Notes under the pieces: model-generated
Database searches by the model: none
The model's input: only the letters and a program-made list of their open reading frames with translations
What the model was told of the DNA's origin: nothing
Program-made: the position numbers and the translations under genes
Assembly (NCBI GenBank): GCA_030848705.1
Contig: CM061243.1
Location: forward strand, 114,538,674 to 114,602,673
DNA length: 64,000 nucleotides
Direction: 5' to 3'
From: Heracleum sosnowskyi
Lineage: Eukaryota; Streptophyta; Magnoliopsida; Apiales; Apiaceae
Part shown: positions 11,462 through 22,718 of the stretch, in pieces
Layout: each line of letters opens with the position of its first letter
How positions within the stretch are numbered: position 1 is the stretch's first letter

Positions 11462-12187
11462 TTATACAGAGATCATTCTCATGTCCACAAAATTACAACA
11501 TAGCAATGATGATAGGATTTTATCCCTTTTAGTGTATAAAAACCGCAACCAACACACATGAAAGCCACACTTGATCCGCTTTTTAACTGATTTGCCTTTC
11601 AATCGCAACTTGGAAAATATCAGCTTGAGCGGTGGCTTCCATCCAAGTCGCAACTTAGAAAACATTAGCTTGAGTGGTCGCCTCCATCTAAGTCGCAACT
11701 TAGAGACCATTAGCTTGAGTGGTCCCCTCCATCCAAGTCGCAACTTAGAAAACATTGGCTTGAGTGGTCGTCTCCATCCGTGCCTTACGTTATACCAGGG
11801 AACTTTCTTAACCTTTTTGACACTGGCATTGTAAACTTGAAGCCCAAACTGATCAAGTTCAAGCTCAACTTCCGCCAACACTTTCCATGTAAACTTCTTT
11901 GCATCTCTATTAATCTCGTCCATTGTCTTCAAAGCAGCGGCTACACGAATTTTACTCTTGATAACGTCCCTGACAAGCTCTTGAACATGATTCCAGCGCA
12001 TGTGACGGGCAGAGACGAATGTTGCATACTTCAACAGGCCCTGACCATCTTTACTCGGACCAATGGTGAAAAATCCCGGAACAATGAGAGGAAGCTTATC
12101 AGAGCTCATGGCTTGGACATTGAACTTGTACATAACAGGGCGGACATCAGTGATCATTGGCCCTGGGTTATTAACAACCTTGAACAT
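11462..12187 (-). pseudogene. Truncated flotillin-like gene, copy B, fused to a 15-aa repeat
   Basis: The open frame starts with ATG at 12187 and runs 241 codons. Residues 1 to about 130 match the flotillin N-terminal (SPFH) region and lack the same segment after MFK as copy A. The frame then continues without a stop through four 45-bp repeat units (11603-11782). This gives a basic 15-residue repeat with core PLKLMFSKLRL, and then an unrelated tail to 11462. Full-length plant flotillins are about 470 aa with a C-terminal coiled coil, which is missing. It is either a decayed gene with an accidental extension or a chimeric small gene. I favour a pseudogene. Upstream it keeps the CTATATATAG element. 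Confidence 0.75.
11603..11782. repeat. 45-bp minisatellite, four units
   Basis: Four tandem units of exactly 45 bp start at 11603, 11648, 11693 and 11738. The core is CGCAACTTAGAAAACATTAG. Because 45 is a multiple of three, the reading frame of the flotillin relic on the - strand passes through all units. Confidence 0.9.
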
Positions 12188-12301
12188 TATTGAAACAACG
12201 TAGGTGTTTCGAGATTGATGATAAAAATTAGAGCTTAGGGAGTAATAATGCGTATGCACACAGGATTAGCAAAGAACAAAAATTAATTTGAGCTGGGAGA
12301 G

Positions 12302-12311
12302 CTATATATAG
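12302..12311 (-). promoter_or_regulatory. TATA box upstream of flotillin copy B
   Basis: CTATATATAG lies about 115 bases upstream of the ATG at 12187, matching the arrangement of copy A. Confidence 0.5.
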
Positions 12312-12319
12312 AGAGAGAT

Positions 12320-12752
12320 GCAAGTCTAGATTTCTAATTCTATTCGACTTCAAAAACTATACATGTAAAATAAAATAAAATTACTTCCCGTTGCTTACCT
12401 AATTCAATCCTAAATTTGATTAGTAGAACAAAATTTATCTTCTATTATTATTATATATATAATACCACAACAAGGGATTTGGTATAAGTAATTTAAATCG
12501 AACTGACCGTTTTACCCTTACAAGTAAACAAATTTAATTATCCAATTTGATTTGAACTGGGATAATCTCGTGGGAAATCTATACTCTAGTTCTGGAACTA
12601 TTTTCTCTCTCACTCCCCTATTTTTAGATATTATCTGAAAATAAATAATACTTATTAAGATCAGTAAATTTTTTTACAAAAGACTGGTCGTCAATGTTTA
12701 AGATTGTAAAATCTCAATTCTCGCAAAGCTTTTTGATGCTACTCTGTATCTT
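12320..12752. other. AT-rich spacer
   Basis: No gene is seen. From about 12655 the sequence resembles OR intron 5 near 4020-4110 (ACAAAAGA.TGGTCGTCA), which marks the start of the third, partial OR copy. Confidence 0.5.
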
Positions 12753-12963
12753 GTAGCCTTCATCACCACCCAAAACGGAAAGATGTTCAAATTGTTCTGG
12801 AGCAGGAAAGGTCGGTTTCTTATAATTCTCAATTTATCCTTTGCATTCAAGAATTTAGCTTGCTGGGCTTCTAAAATATTTATAAGATCCTCTTTTTAAT
12901 GTTGCAGGTCATGTGTCCTGCTTGTCTGTGTACAGGGATGGCTATGGCAAATGAACATTGACC
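12753..12963 (+). pseudogene. Decayed copy of OR exons 7 (3' part) and 8 (unit C)
   Basis: 12753-12812 matches the 3' end of OR exon 7 and its donor. 12902-12963 matches the acceptor and the start of exon 8. The 5' part of exon 7 is deleted. In exon 8 a small deletion after the codons for MAMANEH creates an immediate stop, so the last residues of OR are lost. The OR 3' flank follows up to about 13140. Confidence 0.85.
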
Positions 12964-13134
12964 CTTTCTACTAATGTACAAACTAAAAATTACTACCAAG
13001 CTTAAAGCTTAGAACTGCTTATTATACACTTTTCTTGATGCATTCATACCAACTTTAAATATTGTGTATATAATATATATGCTTCGATGATTGCATAGTT
13101 ACGATCACCTGATCCCCATTTTTTTTACAAGTAA

Positions 13135-13209
13135 TCTTAACTGTTTAAATGTTGCCGATGCGAATCACTGTCTTATTGTAACTTAAGTTCGGCTTAATCA
13201 TACTTGCAG
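13135..13209. repeat. End of unit C
   Basis: Homologous to 8105-8172. In unit A the corresponding junction is separated from the OR 3' flank by about 2.8 kb that includes Helitrons A and B. Here it follows directly. Confidence 0.6.
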
Positions 13210-13404
13210 GTTGCAAATTTTTTAAAAGTATTGAAATTAGGGTTTAATTCACCAGAAGCAATTCCATTGAAAGAGCTTTTTAGTGATCGGAAAAGCAAAG
13301 GTCACCCGACAAGTAGAAGTTTCACGAAAAGAGATCCATCATACTTTGAGCATGTTGAGAAAAAAATTCCTAAACCTAAATCAGGTCATAAGCGTAAAAG
13401 TTTC
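13210..13404 (+). pseudogene. OTU-like protease relic, 5' fragment
   Basis: An open coding stretch follows a possible acceptor (TTGCAG, 13204-13209). It includes TKRDPSYFEHVEKK, a segment typical of the region before the OTU-like domain in plant transposon-related proteins. It is interrupted at 13404 by a Copia element. Deleting the element and one copy of the 5-bp duplication GTTTC lets the frame continue exactly into the fragment at 28569. The host gene was probably itself transposon-derived (MULE-associated); that part is inference. Confidence 0.65.
13400..13404. repeat. Target site duplication (left) of the Copia element
   Basis: GTTTC occurs directly before the left LTR, and the same pentamer follows the right LTR at 28569-28573. 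Confidence 0.9.
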
Positions 13405-15133
13405 TCTTAGGTCCTGATATGTTTGTAGAAGGGGGTTGAATACAAACTGTACCGTTTTATCGAATTTGTTCGGTTCGTGATTTAACAATTCAAGAACAAA
13501 TAAGTGCGGAATGAAATGAAACAAAATTCAAGTTAAATATAATTTATATTAAACTTGAAGGGTGTTACAAATACAGTACAGATTACAAGGTTTGAATCTC
13601 AAACTATTTAAAACAAATCTAGAATAAATTCGACATGAATTTATCTATTTTTGTAATAAAAAGATCGAATAGTAAAAACTAGTTCGAGATCAAATTCTAG
13701 GGATAATGATCCGCTAGATAATCAAGCAAGTACAAGTAAATAACTTCTAGTGGTTTGGATTTAACAATAATGCTAGAAATGATTTACTGTAAAAGATTTG
13801 AGCTCCAACAGTTGGTTGGTTGAAGAAGACAGAGGATATCACTTTGTTTCTGTCTTGTGTTTTGTTGTGTACAACTCTTTTTGTTTTGATCCACTCACTT
13901 GTATATAAGACAACTGCCACACCACTTGGAAAATGTACGCCATATTTATATCTTGAAATAGAAGTACTATCGGTAGTACTTAACTAATCAATTGGTAGTA
14001 CTATCGGTAGTATTACCTAGAATAGTACTACAAGAGCAAATTAATAGTACTTCTAGGATTATATTAATTCTATTTTAATTTATTGTTTTAATTAATTTAA
14101 GGAATAAATTGATTCTGATTGAATTAATTTATCGATTAAATTAATTAACTTATAGATTAATTAATTTAAGGAATAAATTAATTCTTATTGAATTAATTTA
14201 TAGTTTAAATTAATTAACTTATTTAATAAATTAAATAAGAATTAATACAATTTCTAATCAAATATGTACGCCTTTTTCCTTTAGTTAACCAAAGTCAACT
14301 CCACCTTTTTCCTTACAAAATGTACGCTAATAAACTATCTAATACCAATAGTACTCTCGGTAGTACTATCTAAAGTACTAACCAAGGATAGTACTACTAG
14401 TATATTTAGATAGTACTACTAGTATATTTTGATAGTACTACTAACTTAGAATTAATTCTAATTTAATTTATTGAATTAATTTATTTAACAAATAAATTAA
14501 TTCTGAGTGAATTAATTTATAGATTAAATTAATTAATTTCTAGTTTAATTAATTTAAGGAATAAATTAATTCTGATGGAATTAATTTATAGTTTAAATTA
14601 ATTAACTTCTAGTTTAATTAATTTAAGGAATAAATTAATTCTGATGGAATTAATTTATAGATTAAATTAATTAACTTATAGAATAAATTAAAAGAGATTT
14701 AATACTAAATTTTAGAACTACTGAAACTGATGACGAACTTCCACTGACTGATGTTGACACTCGATGTACTGTCTGGTTCATGAGCGACTAACTTCAATGA
14801 CGGTTCTTCATCTTTTGACTTTAAGTTGTGGTCCATCTTCTTTTCCCTTTTAACAAACTCTGTAACCTGTACGATTCTTGTCACACTTCTGAAATCTCTG
14901 TCACTTTAAATAGATCCACTTTCTTGAATACTTCACTGAGGCTTGATCAAATAAATGAACTTCTTCCAGTGTAGAATTACTCCAAGTCAGTAAATGACTT
15001 TAAACTTTATTCTCTTGACTGATCAAACCTTCTGAGATTCCTGTGACATCTAATCTAATATTTACTTATTGCATACTTGTTTAAGTTGAGTAAAATCCTC
15101 GAATTACAAATAGGCTATTGCATATGCCTTTCA
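13405..15133 (-). repeat. Left LTR (3' LTR of the element)
   Basis: 1729 bp. It starts TCTTAGG, with the canonical TG mutated to TC, and ends TTTCA. The right LTR starts TGTTAGG. The interior holds an AGTACT-rich palindromic block (about 13970-14040 and 14345-14440). It also holds an AT-rich tandem array with core AATTAATTTAAGGAATAAAT (about 14050-14700). Confidence 0.95.
14050..14700. repeat. AT-rich tandem array within left LTR
   Basis: Imperfect units of about 50-60 bp alternate TTAATTAATTTAAGGAATAA with GAATTAATTTATAG. An equivalent array lies in the right LTR at about 27485-28130. Confidence 0.8.
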
Positions 15134-15150
15134 ATCTCTCCTATTTGTTT
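15134..15150 (-). promoter_or_regulatory. Probable polypurine tract of the Copia element
   Basis: On the - strand the purine-rich string AAATAGGAGAGAT directly abuts the 3' LTR, where plus-strand priming would occur. It is short and not perfect. Confidence 0.5.
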
Positions 15151-16149
15151 GTTAGAGAATAACAACCAAATACCTAGAGGATCACTCAACTAAAACCAAG
15201 AAAAAGATAGGACTCTTAAGCCTAAGTAAATACTAGAAAGTTCTGGATCAAATATGACATTTCCAGATTTCTTCAACAGTAAAGATAAATGCAAGACAGA
15301 TGTTCCTCTAGACTGAACATATGATAACATTGAACCTGTCTTGATTTACCTAAGCTCTATACATATAACATTTACAAAACAGAGCTAATTTTCCTTTACT
15401 CCCCTGAAACTCCTCATTTACCTTTTATATCTTTTTCAGCTCCCTCTTCCTAGCTTCTCCAAATTTCTCTATAAACTTCTCCCCCTTAGTTGAGGAATTC
15501 TCTACAGATTTAACTTTATGAGTCTCTGAAGCTAGTAGGAGTTGAGATAGTTGATGGAGTTGATCTTGGGAAGTAACTTTTTCTTCAATATTTTCTTGAG
15601 CAGTCCCAGCTGATTGTTGACAGAGGTGGAAAAAGAAGACCGTTCAACCACTTGTGCTTGCAAAATTTCTTTATCAGCCTGGGTTTTGAATAGATGTTCC
15701 TGTAGATCAGCTATGTGAGCTAACTACATTGCAGTGTATGTGTCTGTGTGTGCACTCACTTGAATTTCTCTTGTAAGTGTATCACTCATCTCACATGCAT
15801 GTGTTTCACTCAGTGTTTGACTCTTATCACTCAACATTAGCTGTCTGTTTGCTCCTTTTTGATCAGTACCTGCATTGAAACTCACCCTAGCCTCTTCAAG
15901 AGAGGTCAGTGGTGGTGCAATGGGAGTTCGCAAATCCCGATCCTCAATCATGTCTATCAAATCACTTGGATTTGAAATCTGAATTGCTTCAGTGATAGAC
16001 TGACCAAGTTGCCTTCCACTTTCTCCAGATAAATCTACGAGTGGAAAATCCCTTAGGGAGCCAGAGATGTTCCCTCTGGGAGGGGAGAAAATGATTCTAT
16101 TTGATTTGGCAAAAAATCAAATTTTCCCTCAGATGTCTATGAAGGCACT
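15151..16149 (-). other. Degenerate 3' internal region of the Copia element (part 1)
   Basis: No intact gene. A short open frame at 15724-15960 on the - strand gives an unrecognised 78-aa sequence. Together with 20413-21748 this is sequence downstream of pol. Some Sireviruses carry an additional ORF there, but nothing here lets me claim one. Confidence 0.4.
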
Positions 16150-16154
16150 TCTAC
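16150..16154. repeat. Target site duplication (left) of the nested solo LTR
   Basis: TCTAC occurs here and again at 20408-20412, directly flanking the nested LTR. Confidence 0.9.
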
Positions 16155-19100
16155 TGTAACAGCCCCAGATCTGGGGTCAGGAATCTGGTCGTTACGGTCA
16201 TCATTCCATACATCATGCTTGACTTGAATCAATACAAATAAACAACATGCTATGACCCCACCATCTATCTCACACACACACACAAGTTATAGTCCCAGAG
16301 ATGAACTTGAAATAAGTACTGCTAACAGGGTCCTTAAGCATATCATAAATGATTACAAGCCCAAATATAATTTACAAGTTTAAGTTTGTTGCCACTTCTT
16401 AAGTTATGTCGTACATATAATTAAAAGCTGAATCTGAACTACCAGTCTATATCACTAGTAGGCTCTACCTCAGCTATGGCGGCTGTAGTATCAGGGGAGA
16501 GTCCTATGGGTTCCCAAACCCTCTTGCGGCTGGTGGTACGAAACATCTGGTTTATCTGTTGTGGTGATATATATACAAACAAGCAAGGGTGAGCAACAAG
16601 GCCCACCAAAATAATGCTGAACTGATAAACAATATATATATATAATCAAGTATCAACTTTCATAGGAAACATTTACTTCATATATAATCTGGAAATAAAA
16701 CAATGTAAATTTATTTCCAATTCATTTTCTAAACTCATCTGATCACATATATCCTGTAGATAAAATCATATACTTTTCGTAAATTCATACTCTTTCTTAT
16801 AAACTCATATACTGGAATATACTGGATTACTCTTGAGTAACCTTTCTGAAAACTTTCATGAAACTGAATAGCTGGAATAAACTATCTTTCTTTGAAAACT
16901 TTCATGAAACTGAATAGCTGGAACAAACTTTCTTTTTCTGAAATCTTGCATGAAACATGCTCTTTCATGGATGCTGAACTGTAAATGGAGATTCTGGGCG
17001 CCAAGGATACCCCTACGATGATCAGTCGCAAGATGTATCTCCCTGATCTTTTTCTACGTAGAAGGGAAGAATAGACAGTATCTGACTGACCTACCTCCCC
17101 GCCAATCGGTTGTAGGCAGGAAGTACAGACCCGTTTCACCAGTCCGTCGGCCTGTGACTCTCCTATGAGGAAGAACAGACCCGTTTTACCAGTCCGTCGG
17201 CCTGTTACTCTCCTCTTTCCTACGGTCGGGCAATTTCTGATAAACTAAGGGAAGAACAGACTCGTTCACCAGTCCGTCGGCCATATTGTAATTCCCTTAG
17301 GGGATCGACGCTACTCAGTCCCTTACATACTCTCCAAGTTCGAGTAAATCCATAACACTGAAACATGAAGTTCCTTTCCCTTTTTCCCCAAGAATACAAC
17401 TCCACAAAGTAGTCATATATGGTTGAAAAGGAAAATTCACCCATATTTCCCAAGCTGACGCTTGTTAATGGATGCAACTAATTCCACTGATCTTACCCCT
17501 CGAATCTTGAGGAAGTAATCAAAATCATTTTGATGGTAGTAAACCAGACTGATAAATTCATTGATTTAAAAAGGCTTAGGACCGGGCAGTCCACTGGAAA
17601 CATACATAAAATCTCGAGAAAGGTCCCAAGCATTTGTAGTTTGAGCGAACATTTAAGTCTTTCTGAATATAGACTTAAACGGGAAATAGATTTGGGAACC
17701 TTCTCTATTTATAATAAAAATTGACTGAAATATACTTTATTAGCTATCTAGGGTTTAAAAATAGTTTTCACAAAATACTTCCTTAAGAAGTAGGGCTTTA
17801 AATAATTAATGCAAACTATATTTAATAAAGAATATTTATTTAGAAATAATTCTCAAGTACTTTCTTATCAAAAAGGGTAGATAACAACTATTCATCATAT
17901 ATTTAAAATATACCCTTAATAGATTAAACTCCCAATGATCTTTAATTTGTAAACCACTTATCGAGATTAATTGTAATAACACAATAAAATAACCCTAGAT
18001 AGCAACTGATACCATTCTTAGTATGTAGAATAAATATAGAGAATATATAATATATCTCTAGATAACAACTGATACCATTCCCGGTCCAAAGTATAAATGC
18101 AGAGTATATTCCCCCTACTGAGGGTTTTACTTAGCACATCAGCTCCAAAATATTACTATATCCATAGCTTATAAGTTCAACTTGTATCAATACTTTGATT
18201 TAGCATCATAGAAATCATTTCGAAATCATACACATATAACATATATCTCAAATTCTTTAGTTATCACCGCAACAGTTTTAAAAAGGTATAGGTTTGAAAA
18301 CTTGCCTGATTTCTGTGTCCGAGGGTGGTGCCTGGCAGTGGTCCGGTAATCTATCAATAACAAAGATACCTTTTGTCAGTAACTCATACTCGGGAATCAA
18401 GCAAACATCATACTTAAACTTAACCGCCATACCAATACAACTATATGCTCATAACCCTCGCAATCTCTGCTATCATCTTATAGTTAGGCACTTGTTTGCT
18501 ATCAAGGGACATCATTCCAACTTGTCCTTGGTCTGACTTGAGTCTATAGGTGTTCTAGAGTCAACATCTTATGATCCATTTCAAGATTTTCAACTCGTTC
18601 TCAGGGTTTTTCTAAAGTGGTATTCAAGTGCTTGCTTTAAGGGGTTTCTCGCACTTAACCTTACTTCGAACATTTTTATAAAATCGAAAAATGATCATTT
18701 TCACACAAGGTTTTCACCTACTCTTTCCTTACTGTCTCTACTATTTAATTACCAAAATTATCTCCTGCAATGATCAAGTCAAGAGAGCTTTATTTCAGTT
18801 ACAAACTCGTCTTCTCGTTTCTGAACCACTTTTACTAATTTGACCATATCTCCTAAACCGTAAGTCCGATAGTTCCGATTCTTGCGCCAAAACAATCTAC
18901 GTTCAAAAATCTATAAGTACAATTCATATACTCATCAAGGTCAGAGACCTATCTCGACTGTTAAGCTCTGTTTTCAAGGGTTTTAGAAATTTCGTCATTA
19001 CGACGGCTATAAATCGGATAATCCCAAATTTCAAACCATCTAAATTGCTCATCAATCACTCCAATCAACATATACATCTGATTCAACCAAGAACTGAGGC

Positions 19101-20407
19101 CAAGCAATGCCTTTACGTTCTTAATACTCAATATTACTTGTAACAAAGCTCAAACATAGCTACTAATGTCAACTAAGGCTATAAACATGCATCAACATCA
19201 TTAATCATCCATAAACTTCACACTACTTCAAGGGTTTCAAGATTTATACCTTCTTTGGAGTTTATATAAGCCTAATAATCCTTGTATGATCCTTGTATGG
19301 TCCTAAGATAGCTTGAATCCACAAAAGAAATCAAGAATCAAGAGTTAGTTCTTGAAAAGTACTATTCATCTTCATCTTCTTTCATTTATTTGATCATGAA
19401 ATGCTTAAAGAAAGGCCACAAGATTCATGGCTTACCTTGTACTCCTCCCTAGCTTTGATTTAAGCTCTAGTTTGTAATTAATGGTGGAAGAAATCTCCAC
19501 TTCTCCTTCCTTGAAGCTTTGGCCGAGAGCTTCTTGATCTTTCAAGAGGTTTCTTTTGATTTTTTCTTTTCTTTTCTTACTTTGTTTAATTACTTGATAT
19601 TTATCCAATGTGGTGAGTCATCACCCTTGGTCTCTTCTTGTCTTGACACTTGGCAAGCATGCATTGGCTTGGGATAAAGTAGCTTTTCTGGTTCGTTTAA
19701 TTTCGTAGAACGTTCGCAGGGTTTCTCGAGGGTTCTATCGAGGTATTTTACCGAAATCGTTCTCGATACTTCTAATTCATTTATCAAATCCATATCCATG
19801 GAATTAATAATTTAAATCCTTAAATATCCTCAAATAATAATTATTTAGTCCGTTTTTGGTGAAACTTCGGAGAAAACGAAAAATGTTATTTTTCCGATTC
19901 TGACAGCTTTTGCATTCCTTTATTTCCATCGTAGATCACTAATGCGACTTTGAAAGTTTATTATATCGTCCCGCATATAGTGTGGTCTAAAAAAACTTTT
20001 AAATGAAGAGTTACTATTCATCAGTGGTTTTTTCTATAATCCTTTGGATCAAAATCCGTTCCAATATTCCTGATCTATTTTCTCTTTACTCTTTGCACTT
20101 AGAAAACGTTCTAGTGCTTTCTCGGGCATACGCTATCTTGTTTACGGAGTTGTCGGATGTATTCCAGATATTGATTTGGATGACATAAAAATACTTTCCT
20201 TCCCTGGAGTATTGTATTCTTATCTTCCAGATTGATTGTTCTTATTTATATGTTCAGTCCATTCTTATTATTCTCAAAATGTTTGAAAACTGAAATCCAT
20301 ATTCATTTCATACTTAATTCTCCAAAAACCATTACCACCATCCACATATATATATACATCATCATACAATAAAAGTTTTGATTCTACCCAAAATCTGGGG
20401 TCTTACA
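16155..20407. mobile_element. Nested 4.25-kb solo LTR, probably Ty3/Gypsy
   Basis: It starts TGTAACAGCCCC and ends GGGGTCTTACA. The ends are TG...CA with the complementary CCCCAGATCTGGGG near the left end, and TCTAC is duplicated on both sides. No internal coding region exists, so it is a solo LTR left by recombination. The size and the TGTAACAGCCC start resemble Tekay/Del-type chromovirus LTRs; family assignment is inference. Open frames inside (16882-17139, 17220-17477 and others) show no domain. Tandem near-repeats with GTCCGTCGG occur at about 17100-17285. Confidence 0.85.
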
Positions 20408-21748
20408 TCTACCGTAACAATGGTAGGCACTGTAACCAGTTGCAGGTGCTCTGCTTTCACTGTGTCCTGAGTTTCATCTAATGGAATTGTCTTCTCCCAT
20501 TGTGAGTAATGAGAGTGTGCTTGACTCAGTACAAAGTGCCATGGCCCTATGGCAAATTTCAATAGATTCATCCTGTTGAGAGAATGTCTCTAGAAACAGT
20601 TCATTGGCCATTTCAAAGTCCATATCCTATTGAGAGGATACAGATGGGCTGACAGATGCCTCAGTATATGTTGAATTTATTTAGAGGAGGCAGAGCTGTG
20701 GGATCACTCACTGTTTCAATCAAAATACTTCTTTGTTTAACATTTGATTTCTGTTTAGGCTGAGAGGTCAAGTAATTAAGTTGTAGACTCATTGTTTGGC
20801 TCTAAGACCTGGGATAGAGATTGTGGATCTTCAATCCCTTGGTCAGCCCTAACAACCACTTGGGTTCAGCAACAGTAGAAGAAGTGGATTGAGAGATAGA
20901 AAGTAATACCTGAATTGGATTTGACACTGAAGTTCCAGCAAAGCAAGAGCTAGATCAAAAATAATATATACAATATATTTACAAAAACAACTAAGACAAA
21001 TAGAAAATAAAAGATAATAAATAATAATAATAAAAGAAAATATAATATAATATATACAAATTAAAATAATATATACATAACATGCCTAGTAGTACTAAGG
21101 TAAAATAAAGAACACGGTAGTACTAACAGGAATAAAAAAAAAGACAAAAAGAAATAAAAAACGCGGTAGTACTATGAACAGTAAAAAACAGAAAAAGGCT
21201 AGTAGTACTATGACTTAAAACGGAAAAACAAAAATAAAATGCTGGTAGTACTTATTAAAAAGAACTGGTAGTACTATCAAGGGATAGTACTACCGATAGT
21301 ACTACTAGTTCAAAACTAGTAATACTAACGAAAATCACAAATAAATAAAAAGAAAATGCTGAGAATTAATAAACTGTACAGAAAATGAATAAAAATGCAT
21401 GAAAAATAATTACAAATCTAGAAAAATTCACAGAAAATTCCATAAATTCTAGAAAAATATGCAGAATATTATAGAAATGAATAAAATTAATATAAACTTG
21501 CAGAAATATTTAAACAACAATATTTACAATCTGAAAAACACTTAAATAATTCTAAATAAATATATTTTCAATAAAAATACATTTCTCCACTTAAAAAAAA
21601 TATGAGAAAAATATTTTTAAAGAAAATAAATTATTCAGAGCTATTTAAATTTACAAGCATGTAATATTAAATGAGACTTGGCAATAAATATCATTAAAAT
21701 GACAAGAGAAAATGAATTTTTGAAAGAACAAACATGACAGAGATATTG
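20408..21748 (-). other. Degenerate 3' internal region of the Copia element (part 2)
   Basis: Lies between the nested LTR and the end of pol. No intact gene. 21080-21310 is rich in the GGTAGTACTA / TAGTACTACC palindromic words also found in the LTRs. The rest is A-rich. Confidence 0.5.
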
Positions 21749-22717
21749 TTAATCACTAAGACTGTTTAACATACCCAATTTACCAACTAACTTGATAAAT
21801 GTGGATTCATCAACAGATTTAGTGAATATATCTACAGTCTGTTCTTCTGTGGGTACAAAGTGTAACTCCACAGTTCCATTCATGACATGCTCTCTGATAA
21901 AATGATACATGATATCAATGTGCTTTGTTCTCGAGTGCTGCATAGGGTTGTTGGAGATTGCTATGGCACTTGTATTATCACACAAAATGGGAATTTTGTC
22001 TAATGCAAAGCCATAGTCCTTTAATTGATTCCTAATCCATAAAATCTGAGCACAACAGCTTCCAACAGCAATATATTCAGCTTCTGCTGTTGAATTGGAA
22101 ACTGTTTGCTGTTTCTTGCTATACCAGGATATCAACCTACCTCCTAGGAATTGACAACTCCCAGAGGTACTCTTTCTATCCACAACACTACCTGCATGAT
22201 CAGAATCTGTATATCCAACAAGATTAAAACCAGAATCTTTAGGGTACCAGATACCTAGATTAGGTGTACCCTTAAGATATCTCAAGATTCTTTTCACAGC
22301 AACGAGATGTACATCTCTAGGGTCCGCTTGGAACCTTGCACACAAGCATGTAGCATACATAATATCTGGTCTACTAGCAGTAAGATAGAGTAAGGAGCCA
22401 ATCATACCTCTGTAGCTTGTAACATCTACCTTGATAGACTTGTCAGAAGCTCCAAGTTTGATTGCTGTTGAAGATGGAGTCCTTGCTGATGTTGAATCCT
22501 CCATGTGATATTTCTTGAGGAGTTCTTTGAGATACTTGGATTGACAAATAAATAAACCATTTGACCTTTGACTTACTTGCAATCCAAGAAAGAACTTCAG
22601 CTCACCCATCATACTCATTTCAAACTTACTCTGCATTATCTTAGCAAATCTCTTACAGAGATCATCATTAGTAGACCCAAATATGATGTCATCCACATAG
22701 ACTTGGACTAATATCAT
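21749..22717 (-). pseudogene. Copia pol, C-terminal part: reverse transcriptase end and RNase H
   Basis: 322-aa open frame. The reverse transcriptase active-site motif YVDD lies at about residues 7-10, followed by the connection region. RNase H motifs TDSDHAG (about 169-175) and TAEAEYIA (about 208-215) are kept. It is in a different frame from the preceding pol ORF, so a frameshift near 22720-22745, next to a run of A on the + strand, separates it from the reverse transcriptase N-terminal part. Confidence 0.9.
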
Positions 22718-22718
22718 A

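Noticed and set aside
11603..11782. A CRISPR-like array
   Set aside because: Units are directly adjacent without spacers; it is a minisatellite in a plant genome.
11571..12193. Two + strand open frames opposite flotillin copy B
   Set aside because: They mirror the minisatellite and the flotillin relic. The repeat pattern simply reads open in both strands.
16882..20571. Several 60-85 codon frames inside and beside the solo LTR
   Set aside because: No domain or codon bias; they lie within LTR sequence.
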